A stretch of DNA of 10,127 nucleotides from Monoraphidium neglectum (taxonomy: Eukaryota; Chlorophyta; Chlorophyceae; Sphaeropleales; Selenastraceae): the NCBI RefSeq assembly GCF_000611645.1, contig NW_014011440.1:1-10127 (forward strand). Reading direction: 5' to 3'. The stretch's first letter is position 1; every line of letters starts with the position of its first letter. Position numbers and translations under genes: made by a program. This document shows, piece after piece, positions 7,809-10,127 of this stretch. Below the pieces are notes generated by a model. That model saw nothing but the letters and a program-made list of their open reading frames with translations. It did not search any database and was not told the origin of the DNA.

Positions 7809-8986
7809 ATGGGCCTTTTCGGAAGGAAGGCGGCCGCGGCTCCCTCCACAAGCGAGCCCGCCAGGGGCGCCAGCCTCGTCGCCAAGGCAACCACTGTGAG
7901 AACTTGCCGCTAGGCCGCCGCTGCCGCGCGCGCTCTGCCCTGTCTCCCGCCCACAATGATGAGCACAAACAAATCGAAAACCGCAGAAGGAGCCCATGAC
8001 TGAGCAGGAGGTGGAGGACCTGGTGCTTGCGCTGAACAAGATCGAGGTGCGGAGCGCGCCCCAGGCGGCAGGGCAGCATGTTGGCGGCCGCGCAGAGCAG
8101 CACAGACCACAATGGGCTTACATATCATGCTGCATTGGGCCTTCAAATCAAGAACCGTACCAGCATGCAACCAACAAGGATCCTGCACCTGCAACGGGGC
8201 CAGCAGCCACGCAAGCAGCCACCAGCAATGCGGCGTGGAGTGGAGAGCGGCGCCTGGCGCGCGCTCGCACCCCCTCTCCTTACCCCCTCCCCCCCGAAAC
8301 AACCATGTAGGCCGTCAAGTTTGGCGAGTTCAAGCTCAAGAGCGGCCTGCTGTCCCCTGTGTATGTCGACCTGCGCGTCATCGTGTCGTACCCCGACGTG
8401 CTCGAGAAGGTGCGCGGCAGCAGCACGCGGGCTTTCGCGCAAGGATCGCGTCTGGGTGCAGGTGGTCTGGGCGCCTGTTGCTGCGGCTCGCGGCCGATTC
8501 AGGTGCATTGCTGCCGGCGAGCCAGCCCGCTTCCGCGGCCGCCGCACGCAGCGCTGGCCTGGCCTGGCCCCTCAGTTGGTCCCGTGACCTTTCGAGTCCA
8601 GTCCCGCGCGGCGCGGCGTGACGACGAGCGCGGCCCCCCGCCCGGCACGCGCCCGCCGGCCCCCAGGTGTCGCGCATGATGTACTCGTGTGTGAAGGGCG
8701 TGGCCTTCGACATCATGTGCGGCGTGCCCTACACAGCGCTGCCCATCGCCACATGCATGAGCCTCGGGTTTGACCTGCCGATGGTGATGCGGCGCAAGGA
8801 GGTGAAGGATTATGGCACCAAGAAGGTGCGAGTCATGGGGCCGTGCTGATTTGGTTTTGCTGGCGGGCAGCACGTCCGTCGTCTTTTCATTTGGTGATGT
8901 GTGGGCCAGGCCTCGACCATGTCCTTTAAGGGCCTCTCTTTGCACCACTTCCTCACTCGCACATGCACGCACGCGCACATACGCAC

Positions 8987-9040
<54 letters not shown>

Positions 9041-10117
9041 GCACGCACGCACGCACGCATGCACACGCATACGTTTTATGCTCATGCCCTCCCGACCAGG
9101 CCATCGAGGGGGCGTACAAGTCTGGCCAGCGCTGCCTGGTGGTGGAGGACCTGGTCACCAGCGGGGCCAGCGTGTTGGAGACACTCGAGCCACTGCAGGC
9201 GCGCCCCGGCTGCTTTTCCGCGCCCGCGGTTGTGCGGCCACTTATGCGGATTTGGGGGCGCGTGCGTTTCATGGCTTTGTCCCGGGGCGAGGTGCCAGCA
9301 AGGTTTTGTGGGTCCATGATCATGCCTGTTATCCTTCCTCTCCCTGGTGTGTGCACTTTTTTTTGCCAACCAAGACGAGCATCCCTCTCCCCACGCCAAG
9401 CTTCCCGCCGAACTTCCCGCCGAACCTCCCGGCCCGCAGAAGGAGGGCCTGATCGTTGAGGACGTGGTCGTGCTCATCGACAGGGAACAGGGCGGAGAGG
9501 CCCACCTCGCGGCCAACGGCCTGCGCCTGCACGCCGCCTTCAAGCTCAGCGCCATGCTGTCCGTGCTGCTGCGGCACGGGCTGGTCAGCGAGGAGACAGC
9601 GGCGCGCGTGAGGGCGTTCATCGCGGAAAACCAGACCGCGCGGCCGGCGGCGGCCGCGGCGGCGCCGGCGGCTGTGGCGGCGCCAGCAGCGGCTCCAGCG
9701 AAGCCGAAGCGGTGAGCTGGCGGGCGTTTGTTTGAAAGGGCGGGGCTGCCGCCATGCTGCTGGTTGCCTTTGCCTGGTGGGCTTCCATTGTGTTGGTTGT
9801 CCACGGTTGGGCGTGATTGTGGGAAAAGCGGCCTGCCGCCGCCGTTGCGCATGCAGCCGCATGTGCTGCTGCCCACACTCCTGCCTCCGCACCTCGGCGC
9901 GCTGACGTCAACCCCTCGCCAACAGCTCTGCGGCCCCTCCCATCCCCATCCCGCTCCCTGTGCTGGCGCCATCAGCCTGACGTACGAGGCGCGCGCGGCG
10001 CTGGCCCAAAACCCCATGGGCAAGGCGTGCCTTGAGCTGATGGCGCGCAAGAAGACCAACCTGTCGGTGGCGGCTGATGTGGACACGGCCGAGGAGATGC
10101 TCGAGATTGCGGACAAG
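7809..10117 (+). CDS. UMPS: Uridine 5'-monophosphate synthase (orotate phosphoribosyltransferase + OMP decarboxylase), 3' end outside the window
   Basis: Catalyses the last two steps of de novo UMP synthesis: orotate + PRPP to OMP, then decarboxylation to UMP. Exons: 7809-7895, 7987-8046, 8311-8409, 8667-8825, 9100-9198, 9440-9711 and 9976-10117. This gives 306 residues, all junctions in phase, and a donor GT at 10118. The OPRT domain contains [16 protein letters not shown] (about 50-65), [12 protein letters not shown], the flexible catalytic loop [16 protein letters not shown] (124-139), the PRPP-binding motif [11 protein letters not shown] (147-157) and [12 protein letters not shown]. An Ala/Pro linker (about 233-258, ending APAKPKR) leads to the OMP decarboxylase start [20 protein letters not shown]...[16 protein letters not shown]. 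The catalytic DxKxxD region lies beyond the edge. The frame-ending TGA at 9713 is avoided by the donor at 9712. Residues 1-29 have no counterpart in typical UMPS; the Met in exon 2 (7996) is an alternative start. Intron 5 seems to use a GC donor. Confidence 0.97.
8989..9060. repeat. (AC)24 microsatellite followed by a (GCAC)n tract
   Basis: Forty-eight bases of pure AC (8989-9036) run into GCAC tetranucleotides to about 9060. It lies in UMPS intron 4 (8826-9099) and ends about 40 bases before the acceptor. The coding sense is CA. Confidence 0.97.
9199..9439 (+). other. Candidate GC-AG intron 5 of UMPS
   Basis: Exon 5 must end after ETLEPLQ and exon 6 must begin [11 protein letters not shown] to keep the family spacing between the PRPP motif and LIDREQGG. 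The base pair after the exon is GC (CTGCAG|GCGCGC), and the acceptor is CCCGCAG|AAG, phase 0. A canonical GT donor at 9292 also keeps the frame but would insert 31 residues (9199-9291) with no family counterpart. Confidence 0.7.
9401..9424. repeat. 12-bp direct tandem duplication
   Basis: Two adjacent exact copies of CTTCCCGCCGAA (9401-9412 and 9413-9424), with a degenerate third start, lie just upstream of the UMPS exon 6 acceptor (9439). They form part of its pyrimidine tract. Confidence 0.85.
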
Positions 10118-10127
10118 GTGGGGGGGG

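Noticed and set aside
8812..9459. Plus-strand open frames with long Thr-His repeats
   Set aside because: They are translations of the (AC)n intron repeat and carry no coding signal.
9440..9715. UMPS ending at the TGA at 9713-9715 as a stand-alone orotate phosphoribosyltransferase
   Set aside because: The stop overlaps a good donor (GCG|GTGAGC), and a phase-matched exon at 9976 begins the OMP decarboxylase domain in frame, as expected for the fused eukaryotic enzyme.
9082..10116. 344-codon minus-strand open frame
   Set aside because: It is antisense to UMPS exons 5 to 7, whose plus-strand protein is strongly conserved. The open frame is a by-product of high GC.

Overview
This window looks like a GC-rich nuclear contig from a green alga, probably of the class Chlorophyceae. 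The evidence is the base composition, the dense phase-compatible introns of about 90 to 520 bases, the poly(CA)/(TG) tracts inside introns, TGTAA poly(A) signals on the coding strand after two genes, and plant/algal gene families. I see no prokaryotic, organellar or mobile-element genes. The species cannot be fixed from the sequence alone. The window starts and ends in runs of G, which looks like a contig broken at homopolymers.

Layout, left to right. (1) Minus strand, about 2221 to beyond the left edge: the 5' half of a sugar/hexose transporter of the major facilitator superfamily, built from very small exons. (2) 2222-2763: intergenic, holding the 3' end of the next gene. (3) Minus strand, 5345-2764: a complete seven-exon gene for a NUP50-type nucleoporin, with a conserved LN...W...Y helical segment, an FxFG repeat exon and a C-terminal Ran-binding domain. 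(4) 5346-5734: a short tandem spacer. (5) Minus strand, 7304-5735: a complete four-exon gene for a small organelle-targeted pentatricopeptide repeat (PPR) protein. (6) 7305-7808: a divergent promoter region. (7) Plus strand, 7809 to beyond the right edge: the gene for bifunctional UMP synthase, with all of the orotate phosphoribosyltransferase domain and the first part of the OMP decarboxylase domain.

Most of these exons cannot be read from long open frames. I rebuilt them by following conserved protein blocks across splice sites and checking that intron phases agree. No operon-like logic links the genes: sugar uptake, nucleocytoplasmic transport, organelle RNA metabolism and pyrimidine synthesis are unrelated neighbours. 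The most interesting points are two candidate GC-AG introns (one competing with an in-frame GT site in UMPS), a NUP50 with a 7-codon first exon and a reduced importin-binding N terminus, a minimal PPR protein with a partly readable RNA code, a possible dual start of UMPS, and the micro-exon structure of the transporter. I found no clear sign of a new defence, mobile or biosynthetic system.
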